A stretch of 64,000 bases of DNA from Aspergillus flavus (taxonomy: Eukaryota; Ascomycota; Eurotiomycetes; Eurotiales; Aspergillaceae), in the NCBI RefSeq assembly GCF_009017415.1, contig NC_092408.1:310001-374000 (forward strand), read 5' to 3'. Both the position numbers and the translations under genes were made by a program. Numbering within the stretch: the first letter of the stretch is position 1; each line of letters starts with the position of its first letter. The notes beneath the pieces were generated by a model that saw only the letters and a list, made by a program, of their open reading frames with translations, did not search any database and had not been told where the DNA came from. Below are positions 1-12,377 of this stretch, piece by piece.

Positions 1-3000
1 ATACTCCTCCGACTCAGACCGATTCATTACCTGTCCGTCCTCGCTCATGCGCCCAGTCGCCGTCTTACATCCCTCGGAAGAGTGTGACACCTTCCTCCAA
101 CAGAACTACCCCGGATCCTTCCCGTAAATCCTATAGCTCTGGGTTATCTTTGTCGTCGACCACGAGTCATAACTCGGCAAGGAATTCCGGGGGTTCATTA
201 CAAACCCGGCTTGCTCAGGCTGCATCATCTTCTAGGCTCCCTACGCCTAAACCTCGTGTAGAGCACACTGTGCCAGCAGACGAGGAAGTCCCTCCTGTTC
301 CTGCTATTCCTAAAGCCTACGAGTCTCCGAAAGGGGAGCCTGAGCAACCAAATTGCACAGCTCCTCGCAAATCGCACATTCCGGTGGATATTGCTGTTTT
401 GAAAGGCAAATCGGACACGGAGTCGGACACAAACCCTACAGCTAGTGCAACAGAAGATGATACAATGGATCTACCCGCCAAACGAGCATTGAAGACTCCA
501 GAAGCCAAGCACAAACCAACTGCTAGCTTGGGCAGAAGGAACCTTCAGCCGCTGAAATTGCCGCCGTTGAATCTGTTGCCTTTGGGTACACCAATGACTA
601 ACAAGATCCAAGCCATGAAAGACCGAGAGGAGGATGCGAAATCACATACGCCAACGGGTCAGGTTGTCGCGAAGACTCCAAGTACCCCTCTTACTGCCTC
701 GAAAGCTAATTTCTTCGCTGTCGAAGACGACGCTGTACCACGCACACAAGCGAGGAGCAGCACCGCACATTTTGTTGTGAGTACGTCTTCGGGTGCTACC
801 TTGAGGACAGCCAGCAGCTCCAGCGCATTAGCATCTTTCGAAAACACATCAGTTGGTGCAAGGACAAATTCGCCTTATGTCTCGTACTCGCTCCCTAAGA
901 GCAACAGTGATGTTAATAATCTCCGCCAAAAGGCTAGTGCAGATTACTCTTCCAGAGTGTCACAGTCTCACAAGTTGACGGGTCCACGTCCTCAAACTCA
1001 ATCATCTGCTTTCTCTTCCAATGCAGAAACAATCAGTCAGATCTCTACCCCGTCTGATCCCGACAACAACAGCACTTCTGGGTCCTCTTTCATGAATAAG
1101 ATCACGATAACCCGCCACAGGAGCAATTCTCGACCTCAGCAGGTAACGGACGCAAATACAGACCCCACTAAACTCGAGCCCATGCCGCCACCTAAGCTTC
1201 CAGCGTCTGCAACCTGGAATAACCTATCAACGGCGAAGAATACAAGTCCCACGCTAAAGCCAAGCTATTTCAAGTCAAAGCGACAGGTCTCTGTATCAAA
1301 CGCGGCAGCCTCGCCAATACGGAAACCCAGTTTCAGTAGCGAACAGAGTCTTTCTTTAGAACACAGCATTTCGAACGAGTCGCGTCATAGTGATGCCCCA
1401 TCCCACCGTTCTGCATCATCGATCCTCTCCCCAGTTCACAGAATACTCAACTCTGCGAAGTCGAACGCTGCCATGAACTCCACTTCTTCCGATCCAAACG
1501 TTGACCCCGATATCCAAATCGCTGACGACGAGATGCGGAAACTTAATGGCAGGCGAAAAGATTTCGAAAACGCGGCGAAAGAGTTAGATGAACTGCGCCG
1601 CAAAGCTGGGCCGAAGGAGCGTGTCAGCCCAGCTCAGGCTCTCAAAATGGCAAATCTGAATATCTTTGAGCGTGGTGAAATTATTGACTTCAAAGATATC
1701 TTTTTCTGCGGAACCCAACATGCAAAGAAACATGTCGGAGACTTGAATGCACAAGCCGCTAACTTTGGCTACGATGATGATCGCGGTGATTACAATATTG
1801 TCATTGGGGACCACTTAGCCTACAGATACGAAGTCATCGACGTTCTGGGCAAGGGAAGCTTTGGTCAAGTTCTAAGATGTGTTGATCACAAAACGGGCGG
1901 GTTGGTTGCTGTGAAAATCATCCGCAACAAGAAGAGGTTCCACCAGCAAGCCTTGATTGAGGTTAATCTGCTTCAAAAGCTCAAAGAGTGGGATCCTCAT
2001 CGTCGGCATAGCGTTGTCAATTTCACCCAAAGCTTCTACTTCAGGGGACACCTCTGCATATCTACAGAACTGCTGGGAATGAACTTATATGAGTTCATCA
2101 AAGCCCATGACTTCAAAGGATTCTCTGTCAAACTCATTCGCCGTTTTACGAAACAGATTTTGAGTACGCTGGTGCTTCTCCACACCAAAAAAGTCATCCA
2201 CTGCGATCTCAAGCCGGAGAACATTCTCCTTGTACACCCAATGAGTTCCGAGATCAGAGTCATCGACTTTGGCTCTAGCTGCTTCGAGAACGAGAAGGTC
2301 TATACCTATATCCAGAGTCGCTTTTATCGCTCACCAGAAGTCATTCTTGGCATGTCATACGGCATGCCCATTGACATGTGGAGTCTAGGATGTATCCTGG
2401 CTGAGCTGTACACGGGATATCCCATCTTCCCGGGAGAGAATGAACAAGAGCAGCTTGCCTGTATCATGGAGGTTTTCGGGCCTCCAGAGAAACACTTGAT
2501 CGAGAAGAGTACACGGAAGAAGCTCTTCTTTGATTCCTTGGGCAAACCGAGATTAACGGTCTCCTCAAAAGGTCGACGTCGGCGTCCAAGTTCGAAGGAG
2601 CTCAGGCAGGTCCTGAAATGCGACGACGAGGCTTTCCTCGACTTCATCTCCCGCTGCCTTCGTTGGGACCCGTCCCGCCGTCTTAGCCCGCACGATGCCC
2701 TCAGGCATGAATTCCTAACAGGGCTCAAAATGCCCTCGCGGTCTAGGACATATACAGCGAGCTTGAATTCCCCGGCCAAGCGGGGGAATACTCTATCAAC
2801 CCCGTCGTCAGGGCGCCCTCTTCCAGAACCACCTGGCACGAGTCTCAAGCATGGCACCTTTCTGCGTAGCCGAGATGTCTCAGGTAGCTCTCCAGTCAAG
2901 CCAATAGCCGGGAAGCGCCACTCAACTGTGAGTGGTGTCCAACCGTCCACCCCCAAGCGAAGTACAACTACTTCTACAACGACTCCTGGGTCAGCATTGC

Positions 3001-3132
3001 CTCGCGTTGCTGGTAGGAGCATCAGTGGAAAACCAGACCTCGCAACAGCGGCGGCTGCGACCAGCCTGGTGAGTTGAATGCTCTACCAAAATCGGCGTAC
3101 GGCCTGCTAACCATTATCAGAGAACTAAATAA
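1..3132 (+). CDS. pom1: Pom1-type DYRK family protein kinase (5' partial)
   Basis: This is a dual-specificity tyrosine-regulated serine/threonine kinase of the DYRK/Pom1 group, which in fungi controls cell polarity and division timing. The frame is open from base 3 through the window edge, so the true start lies upstream. A long Ser/Pro/Thr-rich, probably disordered N-terminal part is followed by the DYRK-homology box (NFGYDDDRGDY) and a kinase domain at about 1824-2730. The kinase motifs seen are glycine loop GKGSFGQV, VAVKII lysine, catalytic HCDLKPENIL, metal-binding DFG (VIDFGSSCF) and the DYRK activation loop YTYIQSRFYRSPE. The unspliced frame stops at 3077. However, GTGAGT at 3069, a CTGCTAAC branch point and CAG at 3118-3120 define a 52-nt intron, and the last exon then encodes only Arg-Thr-Lys-stop (3121-3132). 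The kinase identity is very secure. The Pom1 assignment over other DYRKs rests on overall layout. Confidence 0.9.
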
Positions 3133-4074
3133 GGCTGGGTGCTAACTTCTTTCTATCTTCTTCGTTTGCCTTTTCATTTTGTTTCTTCCCATTGCATCTT
3201 TGTAATAATAATTGTTTGACTATTAAGTTGCATGAAGAGGTCGGGAATGTTTGCGGTTTTGTACACCTTTCATGATTCAAACTGCGCCGATAGAGGTGGA
3301 CGAGGAAAGAGTTCATCTTATACCCTTGAGCATTTGTATGCTTTTACACGATGCCTTCGTTTTGTCTCCTTCTTTGAGCATACTGTTTGCAATTCTGTTA
3401 CGACCTCAGAAGCCAGCTTATTGCTCCACATTGCATGTCTAACCCCTTGTCGCTCGCTGACTATAATTTCCTCTTGGATTTTATCATTACACTTTTTTTT
3501 TACTCTTTCCATATCTGCCCGATGTTTTACCCATATCGATGGACTCGATGGTATTTTCCATTCACACAGGACATTGTATACTTACACTTCTTTTTGTTCT
3601 GTCACTTCACTTTTCAGCTCTACCCATGGTCGTGGATGGTGGGAGGGTCAGGAGTCATGGGTTATGTTAGAATCAGAGCATCGATGCATATACTGACGAA
3701 GACAAGTATAGTTAATTATCATAAACATTCATAGATTCCGGACGGTGTACATATAATGGAAATTCAAGGAATGGACGGGCATGTCCATCGCAACGAGAAA
3801 GATGTCGTTATACAAGTAAACAAACAGTAGTGTATACAAAAGGTGGTCGATGATAAACCGATAGATCAGATAAGATCTCCCGATAAGCAGCGAATTGAAT
3901 ACTTGGCCTCAAGCGCGCAACTGCTCCGCCTCCATTGTTCTTCCCCGACCATTCATTCCCACCCTGACACCCACTCCCCGGCCCAATTGGCGTCCATTCA
4001 TTTTCCCTTCTCTTCGATTCTCATTCATGCCTTGATCTATTGATTTTATCCACCCCTTGCGATACAGATTCGTC
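3133..4074. other. Intergenic: kinase 3' region and Erv41 promoter
   Basis: About 940 bases separate two genes transcribed in the same direction. The stretch is T-rich and pyrimidine-rich between about 3130 and 3640, as is common in fungal 3' ends. Short open frames here have no recognisable protein character. The last 100 bases before 4075 are pyrimidine-rich and probably hold the Erv41 promoter and leader. Confidence 0.6.
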
Positions 4075-5441
4075 ATGAATGGCTTCGCATCGCACGACCT
4101 CGATGAGGGTGCGTTCGGGGAGAAGTCCGGGCTGCAGGGCGGCCTGAAGACATTCGACGCATTCCGTACGTCTCTTGGACGAAACCAAAGCCCACAGTAA
4201 ATATGAAGAAATAAACTAACATACACGGTCCAGCCAAAACCAAACCCGACTACACGGCTCCCTCCCGTCGAGGCGGCCAATGGACCGTCCTGATCCTCCT
4301 CATCTGCAGCGTATTCTCCATCTCCGAATTCAAAACGTGGTTCAAAGGCTCCGAGAACCACCACTTCAGCGTCGAAAAGGGCGTCTCCCACGACCTCCAG
4401 CTGAACCTTGACATCGTCGTCCAGATGCCCTGCGACGCCCTACACGTCAACATCCAAGACGCCTCCGGCGACCGCATTCTCGCCGGCGAGCTGCTGAAGA
4501 AGGACCCCACCAGCTGGAAGCTTTGGACGGACAAGCGCAACTACGACCACGAGTATCAGACGCTTAGTCGCGAGGAACCGAGCCGGTTAGAGGCGCAGGA
4601 GGAGGACGCCCATGTGCGCCATGTGCTGGGTGAGGTGAGACACAACCCCAGGAGGAAGTTCCCCAAGGGTCCCAAGCTGCGGAGAGGAGATGCTGTCGAT
4701 TCGTGTCGCATTTATGGAAGTCTGGAGGGAAATAAGGTGCAGGGGGATTTCCATATCACGGCAAGAGGTCATGGGTATAGGGATATGGGGGGACATTTGG
4801 ATCATTCGAGTATGTTTTCTTTTTCTTTTTTTCCTCCTTCTCTCCGCACACACACACACTCTCTCTCTCCCTTTGACTCCCTTGGTGATTCGCGTATTGG
4901 CTATAGAGCCTAGGATCAGAACTAATACATCACAGCATTCAACTTCTCCCACATGATAACCGAACTCTCCTTCGGACCCCACTACCCAACCCTCCTCAAC
5001 CCCCTCGACAAGACCATCGCAGCCACAGAATCCCACTACTACAAGTACCAATACTTCCTCTCCGTCGTCCCCACAATCTACTCTAAGGGCCACCAAGCCG
5101 CCCTCGACAGCACCCTCTACACCTCCAAACCCAGCCACTCCAAGAACGTCATCTTCACAAACCAATACGCAGCCACCAGCCAGGGCGCCGAGCTGCCCGA
5201 AAACCCCTACTACATCCCGGGCATCTTCTTCAAGTATAACATCGAGCCCATCCTGCTCATGATCAGCGAGGAGCGGAGCAGTTTCTTGTCGCTGTTGATT
5301 AGGCTCGTGAATACCGTTTCCGGGGTTATGGTTACTGGGGGTTGGCTTTATCAGATTGCGGGGTGGGGTGGGGAGCTGCTTAGGAGGGGGAGGAAGAAGA
5401 GGTCGGAGGGTGTGCTTGATGGGAAGTTGACGGATGAGTAG
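4075..5441 (+). CDS. erv41: Erv41 / ERGIC2, COPII vesicle cargo receptor subunit
   Basis: Erv41 is an integral membrane protein of COPII vesicles that works with Erv46 to retrieve and sort secretory proteins between ER and Golgi. Three exons were assigned: 4075-4165, 4234-4809 and 4936-5441, giving 390 residues. The N-terminus has the conserved family box LKTFDAFPKT, created precisely by splicing the first intron. It is followed by a membrane segment (WTVLILLICSVFSISEF). The lumenal domain carries the recognisable C-x-x-x-x-x-N (CDALHVNIQD), ITARGHGY, FNFSHMITELSFG and GIFFKYNIEPI blocks, then a second membrane segment before a basic, cytosol-facing tail. Length and topology match the family. 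The second intron (126 nt) contains a pyrimidine and CA/CT-rich tract. It is convergent with the coiled-coil gene downstream. Confidence 0.93.
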
Positions 5442-5768
5442 TTGATATTTTTTTTCTTCTTCTTTTGTTGTTTGGGTTGTTGGGTTGTGATTGATTTGAA
5501 CGGTGTCTTGTTTTCGGTGTTCCTTGTTTGTACTATTTCCCCGTTTGTTGTTTGTCTATTACTTGATAGATATCAGTACAGCTACAAGAATCTAAGACAT
5601 TCGAAAAGACGTGATAGTGAAGGAGATAATAAAGAATGAAACATCATCGATTGGGATATCTACGCATCCGCCGTACTCCATCCAACCACAGTCCGTGAAC
5701 ATGAACATGAACCTTCTCATAAACAATAATACATAAAGAGATGACCAGCTTAACTATGAAATATAAGT
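5442..5768. other. Convergent 3' intergenic spacer
   Basis: This 327-base spacer lies between the 3' ends of two convergent genes. It is T-rich at the left end and A-rich at the right, as expected for opposing polyadenylation regions. No gene is seen. Confidence 0.6.
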
Positions 5769-7906
5769 CTAGATCTCGAATATCTCACCCATTCCCACTC
5801 CAGCTCCTTCCGCTCCAGCCCGGCTGTCAACCAGATCCAGCCGCCAGCCATGCCAGTCCTTGAGCTTCTTCTTAATCTCGCGGACCCATTCGACGCGCTT
5901 GCGAGCTTCTTCCTCGGCCTGGGCGCGGGCAAACTCTGCCTCATCGAACTCGTCGTCGAAGTTCTCCTCGGATAGGAGCTCGAGACTGCCCCGTGCCGCG
6001 GGAGGGTGCTGTTTATTCGAGGGGGCGCGGGCTCTGTTCCCGTACGTGTTACCCCCAGTAAAAGCAGCCAGTCCGCTAGAGAGGACAGTCGAGAAGGACG
6101 AATGCTGCTGCATGCTGCGTCGGCGGGCGTGTTCAGGAGCTCCACCGACGAGGTCAACATCGTCGAAAGCATTGGCAGCCTGGTTGGCATTGGAAGCATA
6201 AGCGACACTCGGTTCACGGCCATGAGCAATTTCCTCGCGTTTCTCCTTCCACACTCCGCGACGGAGGTCAAATATTTCGCCTTCCAAGTCACGGATTCGG
6301 CGCTCCAGACGGGACCGTTCTTCGTCCTCGAGTTCGTCGATGCCGTCGTCGTCCGCGCCAACGGCGTTGCGCTTGCGAAGCGTCTCCTGCTCTTCCTTCA
6401 ACCGGAGATTCTCATTCTCGGCGCTGGCTAGTCGGCTCCGGAGCTGTGCGACCTCTTGTTCTGTCTTCTCGCTCTCGCGCAGGCGGGCTTGGTGCCGTGT
6501 TTCTGACTCCTTGTGCAGGTTGCCCATTGCTTCGATCTTTTTCTCGAGAGTTTCGATCTTCTTTTCAGATTCAAATTTGCTTTCCTTGGCTTCCGAGAGC
6601 TCCCGTTCTAGGTTCTTGATCTGGGTTTCTGTGGACGTCTTGTCCATTCCTTCCTTGACGGCTTTCTCTGAAGCACGGGTTAAGGCATTCTTAGTCTCCG
6701 TGAGTTCGCTCTGCGTACTCTCCAGCGTTGCTTCGGTGCTTGACAGTTTCTGTTCCAGGGCCTTGATCTGCGCCTCATGGGCGCTACTCGATGAGGACTG
6801 ATCCGTGAGCTGAGCGCGCAGATTCGAAATCTCAAGCTCCATAGCCTCAATCGTGGCAGACTTCGACTCAAGCTGCTGCACAAGATCTGCGGGAGGGGAC
6901 TCTGACGAGGCCGGTGACGCAGTACTCCGATGCGTCTTCTGCAGATGCGAGTTCTGTCTCTGGAGCGAGGCAATCTCCGCTTTCTATAACCACCGTCAGT
7001 AACAGATCCAATATTGTAACCATAGCCATTGTCACATCCATCCACATCACAACCGTAGCAATATAGGGGAAAGAAAAAGTAAAGAAAAACTAACCAACTC
7101 CTCAACCTCCCCCACCTTCTCCTCAGCCTTAGCCAACTTCTCCTTCAACTCCGCAACATCAACACTCGCTTCGCGAAACTCCTCCAACTGCTCCTCCGTC
7201 TTCTTCCACCGGCCTGTCGCCTCCTCAAGCTCCTTCTCCAGCCGCCGGTTCTCCTTCTCCACCTCCTCAATCCGCCCCGCCTGCTTCCGATACACCTCAT
7301 GCACAGACTCCCCGTCAGCCGTCAACGGCGGCAAAGAAGGTGACTTCAACATCGCCGACGGCGAAGGCGACGCACTACCCTGCGAAACGGACCCCTTCCG
7401 GAACGAAGACGACCTCATCTTCGACTGGATCGACAGCGAAGGCTGGCGGCCATGGCGCGACGGCGTATCCGCTTTCACGGCGGGCTGGGGTTCGGTCGAG
7501 GGAGAGGGGGAGGTGGGTTGTTCGGTAGGTAGTTGTTTAGGTTCATCTTGTGTTTGTTGTTGGTCTTCGGGCTTCTCTTGGGCGTCATCCGTTGGCTTCG
7601 GTTCTTCTTTCGACTCTTCTGTAGCTTGTGGTTGTCCTTCTTCTACTTGTTGTTTATCTTCCGTGCTCGGCGAAGACTCCTTCGTTTCCTTAGCTGTAAA
7701 AGCCTCAGAACCAGATGTTTTCTTATTCGCCTTTTTCTTCTGCTTCTGTAGCTGCGCGACCTGTTCGATTTGAAATAATCAGTTATCCGCTGAGTTCTTG
7801 TTTGGGTTCCAATGGAACAAAAGGTCATAGGTGGATGGTCAAAACGTACCCTCTTCTTCGCGGCGGCTAGCTTTTCGGCCTTGGTGCGCTCTTCGTCGTC
7901 GGCCAT
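5769..7906 (-). CDS. Long coiled-coil protein, golgin-like
   Basis: I do not recognise an exact orthologue. Three exons (7906-7850, 7760-7095, 6983-5769) encode 645 residues. The first exon encodes a charged start (MADDEERTKAEKLAAAKKR). A low-complexity Glu/Gln/Pro/Ser-rich section comes next. From about residue 160 to 460 the sequence is a heptad-rich, Glu/Lys/Leu-dominated coiled coil with many phrases of the type EKLAKAEEKVGEVEEL. An acidic and then basic C-terminal segment ends in KKKLKDWHGWRLDLVDS. No GRIP domain, membrane span or enzyme motif is visible. Long coiled coils with this build act as tethers or scaffolds, for example at the Golgi, but that is inference from architecture. The splice choices restore a continuous coiled coil and phase 0 junctions. 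Confidence 0.75.
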
Positions 7907-8586
7907 TTTGGTCTATAGATAGGGGAAGGAAGGGGTTGAGGTTGGTTAATTGCTTGGAGGAGGTGAGATTTGGGCGTGTATGTATATGCGGATCGGAAGG
8001 GACAGCTTTCCCCGTCGTGCACGGACCAACTCGTTGTTTCTTTGGACTGGACCTTTGGTATGTCCTGGGAATATCCCAATATTATCGTTCTGGTATTACG
8101 TTTTGTGGGTTCTTTACAGAGTATTGGGGGAATGTCATTATCATTGTTCACCCTTTCTTTTTTTCTATTTGCTTTTCTTGTGTTAAACAGAAATCTTGTG
8201 GTTACTGGGTTCTACTCCTCAGACCGTCCACTCGGTGTACAATAGCATAATTAATTCAGTGATCAAGAATCGTAAATACAAGAACAGAAAGAAAGACAAG
8301 CAATTCAACGCCCCGGGCGCGCCGCAACGAATTGGGTATGCAGCGCAAAATGATCAAAACCTACACAACGAAACGACGACTTCATCAAATAGGGGCCTAT
8401 TATCATCCCTGCCGGTCACCAAACGCCCCAAACCTGTGCAGATGCGGCAGACGTAGCGAACAACTGAGCAAAACGTTAAGAATATCCATATTGAATCGAA
8501 TCGAAGAAGAGGGAGCATCAGCGGAAGATTAAAAGGTAAGACAGCGAAGCAATATCAAGTCGTAACATAACGGGTTGAATCGTAAT
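7907..8586. other. Intergenic: coiled-coil gene promoter and Maf1 3' region
   Basis: About 680 bases contain the upstream region of the minus-strand coiled-coil gene and the 3' region of Maf1. Small frames here are shadows with no coherent protein. The A-rich stretch near 8260-8310 is the only compositional feature noted. Confidence 0.5.
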
Positions 8587-9650
8587 TTAAACCTCCATCG
8601 AGTCGGCAATTTCTTCACTCATGGCACGGACCGTGCCCTTGCTGCCAGATCTAGATCGGAATTCCTCGTCGCTGAGCACGTAGTTGTCGTATTCGTCCAC
8701 AACGGGTCGGGCTGGCTTGCTGGCGTGCTCTTCGTCGGACTCGCTCTCGTCTTCCAAGTGCACCACGTCGCCGAGCCAGTAGCGGGCCCGCTTGCTTGAC
8801 CCAAGGTCCGGTGTGAGATAGCCGTCGTCGTACGTCCTCTTTGCGGTCGGCGTAGCAACTCCATCGCTAGGCGTGTGACTAAGGATCGGGATGGCTCTGA
8901 GGTAGAGATAACAGACACGCTTCCGAGTACGGTTAAAAAAGAAGTAGTGCAGGCTCCAGATCGCTCCGTCGTCCGCATCGGAAGGATCTTCTTCCGGAGA
9001 GTAGGAGTAGATGGAGCACTCATTGAGCGATAGCTGCTCATCGATTATTTGCCACATCCTCGGTCCCCACGTAGCAGAGGCCCCGGCATTGTATGACCCC
9101 GAGATTGTCACTGGTGATGGGGGAGCGAGGTCGATGGCTTCACGTGGCCGAAGGTTGAACAGTGTGGAATCAATCGTATTCATCACCCGTTTGATGTTCC
9201 TCTCGCGATGGAAGTCCGACGGGCGCAACACATGAGAGAAGTCGTAATCTGGATGGCTTGCGTTTAGGGTTGCGATTAGATAGGCGAAGGTTCTCCGGCT
9301 GGAATGATCGCTCAGGGGTCCGAAGGGGCTAGACCGGGATAAATTGAGCGAGGCGGCCGCGTCCGACGCATTTGGAGGCGACAACGATGCGGACAGGCGA
9401 AGAGTCGATTCGTATTGCGCTTCAAGCGACTGTTCGATGTTCTTATACAACTTCCGGTCGGCACGTGCTGCCTTTGTCGTGTAAAGATCGCAGCCTCCTA
9501 AAATGTGGCAATCACCGGTGTCGAAATTCAGGGAACTCGTCACATCCTCGATCTCTGGAAGGGGAAGAAACTAGTGGAAGCAATCCGTTAGCATGGCATC
9601 GGGGATACGGATTTCAGGATGGAGGTGGAATATAGGATGCGAACCTTCAT
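8587..9650 (-). CDS. maf1: Maf1, global repressor of RNA polymerase III
   Basis: Maf1 binds RNA polymerase III and represses tRNA and 5S rRNA transcription when nutrient (TOR/PKA) signalling falls. It moves between cytoplasm and nucleus depending on phosphorylation. Two coding exons were assigned: a six-base first exon 9650-9645 (Met-Lys) and 9570-8587, giving 329 residues. Joined, the N-terminus reads MKFLPLPEIEDV, matching the family's invariant MK-hydrophobic start. Conserved blocks include FDTGDCHILGGCDLYTTK, PLSDHSSRRTFAYLIATLN, SHPDYDFS, ECSIYSYSPEEDP and WSLHYFFFNRTRKR. A fungal acidic C-terminal tail follows (HLEDESESDEEH). The 74-nt first intron has a non-optimal donor (GTTCGC) but a good CTAAC branch point. 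Identity is very secure and the tiny exon is well supported by family conservation. Confidence 0.94.
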
Positions 9651-10345
9651 CTTTGACAATAGCGGTCAAGAGTCCTGACCGGTCGATCCAAAGCACAAGG
9701 TAAACAAGGCGATTAACCCTTTGTAAGAGATAAGAAAGCCCCTTCTTGCGACAGGCAGATGAATCAGGTATCAACAGTATCCTAAGCGATAAGGCAGCGT
9801 CCACGTCGGCTGAAACGTAGCCGATCGGAGATAAGAGGTCGTGAGTTGGCAACAAGCGCTAGGCTGGCTGGGCAGTTATTCAATGGACAGAAGGTAAGTT
9901 ATTTGAGTGAATCACGGCCAAATAGCCATGACAAATAAAGCAAGATGAAAAAGAAGATGGGAAGAGATCCAGGAGGGACACTTGGGGATGAAACTATCGT
10001 ACGGCAATTGGGGGGGCCTGGCTCAGCTGAGGCGCGTTGCAACCCGGGGTCGGAGAGGGTCACGTGGCAACGGTCTCGGCCAGTGATATCATTCAGCTAC
10101 CTCACGGGCGCCGATCCAGATAACACGGGGTCAGTACCAAACATTGGGATGAAAGTCACTTTCCTTGGTTGAATCCATAATTGAAGCATGTTCATAGCCA
10201 TGTGGTATTAATTAGTGGTCGTGAACTGTGTAGAAAACAACGCCTAGTATGTACGTCCAACGCCAATATGTCCTCCCAATATTTCCCAAAGCGGAAATCC
10301 AAATATAGAAACACAGGAACGCTCAGTTGCCGAATGTAAAGGCCG
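9651..10345. other. Intergenic: Maf1 upstream and AP-1 sigma 3' region
   Basis: This 695-base spacer separates two minus-strand genes. It holds the Maf1 promoter. An open frame from 9571 to 9855 overlaps the Maf1 first exon and intron but has no family features. Nothing else was identified. Confidence 0.5.
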
Positions 10346-11355
10346 CTACATGATCTTCGTAACCACATCTTCCTCAACCTAGATAGAGGACAATTCTTAT
10401 TAGCGTCGATCGACAGTAGGCCAAAGGAGGATCGGAACGCACGAGATGCAGCAAACGACCGCGGTGGCAAAAAGGATTGCAGGAAAACAATTGGGTGATA
10501 TATAGCAAAGTGGAGCGAAATAGCAACGCGCGCAAAGGATACCACAAGCCCAAGAAACAACGGGCAGCAAATAGAACCAAGCATTCAAAAGAGCATACTA
10601 AAACAGCCCCGGCAGAGCTCTGATGATGGATACGATCGCATCCGATCGTAGTACCCACAGACCTCCTGCCATCGTTTATGCGAACTTCTAAGCAAGATAC
10701 GGCGGTCAATAACTCACCTCAATGTCTTCCAAGCTGTCCTGTTGACTGATGCACCGGAGGACATTCTTCTTGCTACTCTCCTGCATCTCTCCCGCCAATA
10801 GCAATTCATCTAGGATGAAATATGCCTTCTGGAAGTTGAAAATGATGTCCAGCTCGCAGACGTTGCCGTAATACTTGTCCATCTGCTCGACGTAGCGATG
10901 CACGACTTCGAGGGTGATCAGCTCGTTGTCGGTCGAAGCGCATCCGGCAATGAAGAAGAGGGAGGCATAACGACGGTAAACAACCTTGCTGTCTGACAAC
11001 AAATGTCGGTTAGGGGGGGTTGTGGAATGGCAAGTATATATGTGGCTGGACCCGTACCCTTATACTCGAGGAAGTTGCACATCTTTGTCCGACGGGACAG
11101 GACGAGTTGGGTCACATCTTTGATGATCTTAGCCTTCTCCTTAGGAGAAAGAGTTGTGAACCATTTTGCCAGGCGCTGAGAGAAAGAATTCAGTCAGATC
11201 CAGCCGGACTTCCGGACCGGTCAAAAAGTTGGGTGGGCCACGAGGGTAAACGAACCACTTTGCCCTGACGGGAGAGGAGAATCAAGTAGCTAGATGGAGA
11301 AATTAGCGCACTCCCTTTGCCAACAATTGGCAGGGCAAGCTCACTGGATAGCCAT
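10346..11355 (-). CDS. aps1: AP-1 clathrin adaptor complex, sigma subunit
   Basis: This is the small (sigma) chain of the AP-1 adaptor, which selects cargo for clathrin vesicles at the trans-Golgi and endosomes. Five exons were assigned: 11355-11345, 11289-11256, 11175-11058, 10992-10718 and 10378-10346. They total 156 residues, the normal size for this subunit. Splicing yields the family start [20 protein letters not shown], then [77 protein letters not shown] and a C-terminus [10 protein letters not shown]. All five exons are needed to recover the conserved protein. Several junctions split codons, including the first after only 11 coding bases. AP-1 rather than AP-2 is favoured by the C-terminal sequence and by the residues around [10 protein letters not shown]. 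Confidence 0.95.
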
Positions 11356-12377
11356 TGTGTGCGGTGGGTGTGTGATGGTTGATGAGGGGAGCGAAAAGGC
11401 CACGAAAAGGAGTTGGTGGAGGGAACGCAATTAAACACACTCGCAAGAGCTTCTGGAGAAATTCTTGCACGGGCCGCGCGGAGGGGGTTTTTTGGCTACT
11501 TTCTCTCACACTGCCCCGCCTGTCAGGAACACCTTCATTTTCTCCTTATAATTTCACTTGTCCTTCATTCAATTTGCTTGATTTTCTAATATTCTAGGAA
11601 ACCTTCAGGAAACAATTCTCACGGCACATACCCGGCCTCGTTTCTCAACCCCACCAATTGTACATAAATACACAATGCAAACTTTCGGTCAAAACAAACA
11701 ACAACAAAATCACACTGAGAAGTCTTCACACTTGACCCATGCTCCGAAATGTAGTCTCATATCGATACACGTGGGATCCTATTTCTTCCTACGCCAAGAG
11801 ACAGATGTTCGGTAGTTTCACGCTAAGCTTTAGAGCAGCACTTGAACCCAGTCGAAACGATTGGCCGCACTTTGGATGTCAACATGACCGGAGTGCATCC
11901 AGTAATAGATAAAAGCAATCAAAACAACAAATTCCTCTTTAGTTCAATTTCTAGTTAAGGTATCGAACATACCCATTGCACTTAACAAGTCCGAAGAAAG
12001 CCACTTCATGCTTCGATTGGCGCTGAGACGACAAAGGAGTATTCAAGTTTGGGGCATCCATACCTCAACTATTGAACTCAAAGATCAAAGCCCGACAGGG
12101 CAGATGCCGGAGTATATCAGAATGGTATAATGTCGGCTGAGTGTTCATAAAATTGGCTTAATTGCTACAACGAAACAGTGAAGTGGGGCATTACTCGATT
12201 TGTCTCCCTGCGTAGAACTCTGGCAACAAGAAATATATTTCACCATACCCACTATACTCAGGGCCCATATCCCAATCGAATACACCCACACCATATAAGG
12301 CAACATACGGAGTATAATATGCCCCATATAGCCCACTGATCCTGTTCACTAGCTAAACCATGTTGAATCCCTCATCC
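11356..12377. other. Intergenic spacer, edge of the conserved block
   Basis: About 1.0 kb lies between the AP-1 sigma start and the 3' end of the MpaB-like gene. It marks the passage from housekeeping to accessory genes. No frame longer than about 70 codons and no repeat or RNA gene was recognised. Confidence 0.5.

Noticed and set aside
2324..3022. 232-codon open frame on the minus strand opposite the kinase gene
   Set aside because: It is an antisense shadow of the kinase domain and tail, with no family features.
6340..6801. 153-codon frame opposite the coiled-coil gene, rich in Ser and Cys
   Set aside because: Its composition is the mirror of the Glu/Lys-rich coiled coil on the other strand. 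It is not a gene.
9571..9855. 94-codon minus-strand frame upstream of Maf1
   Set aside because: It overlaps the Maf1 first exon and intron in another frame and has no recognisable domain.
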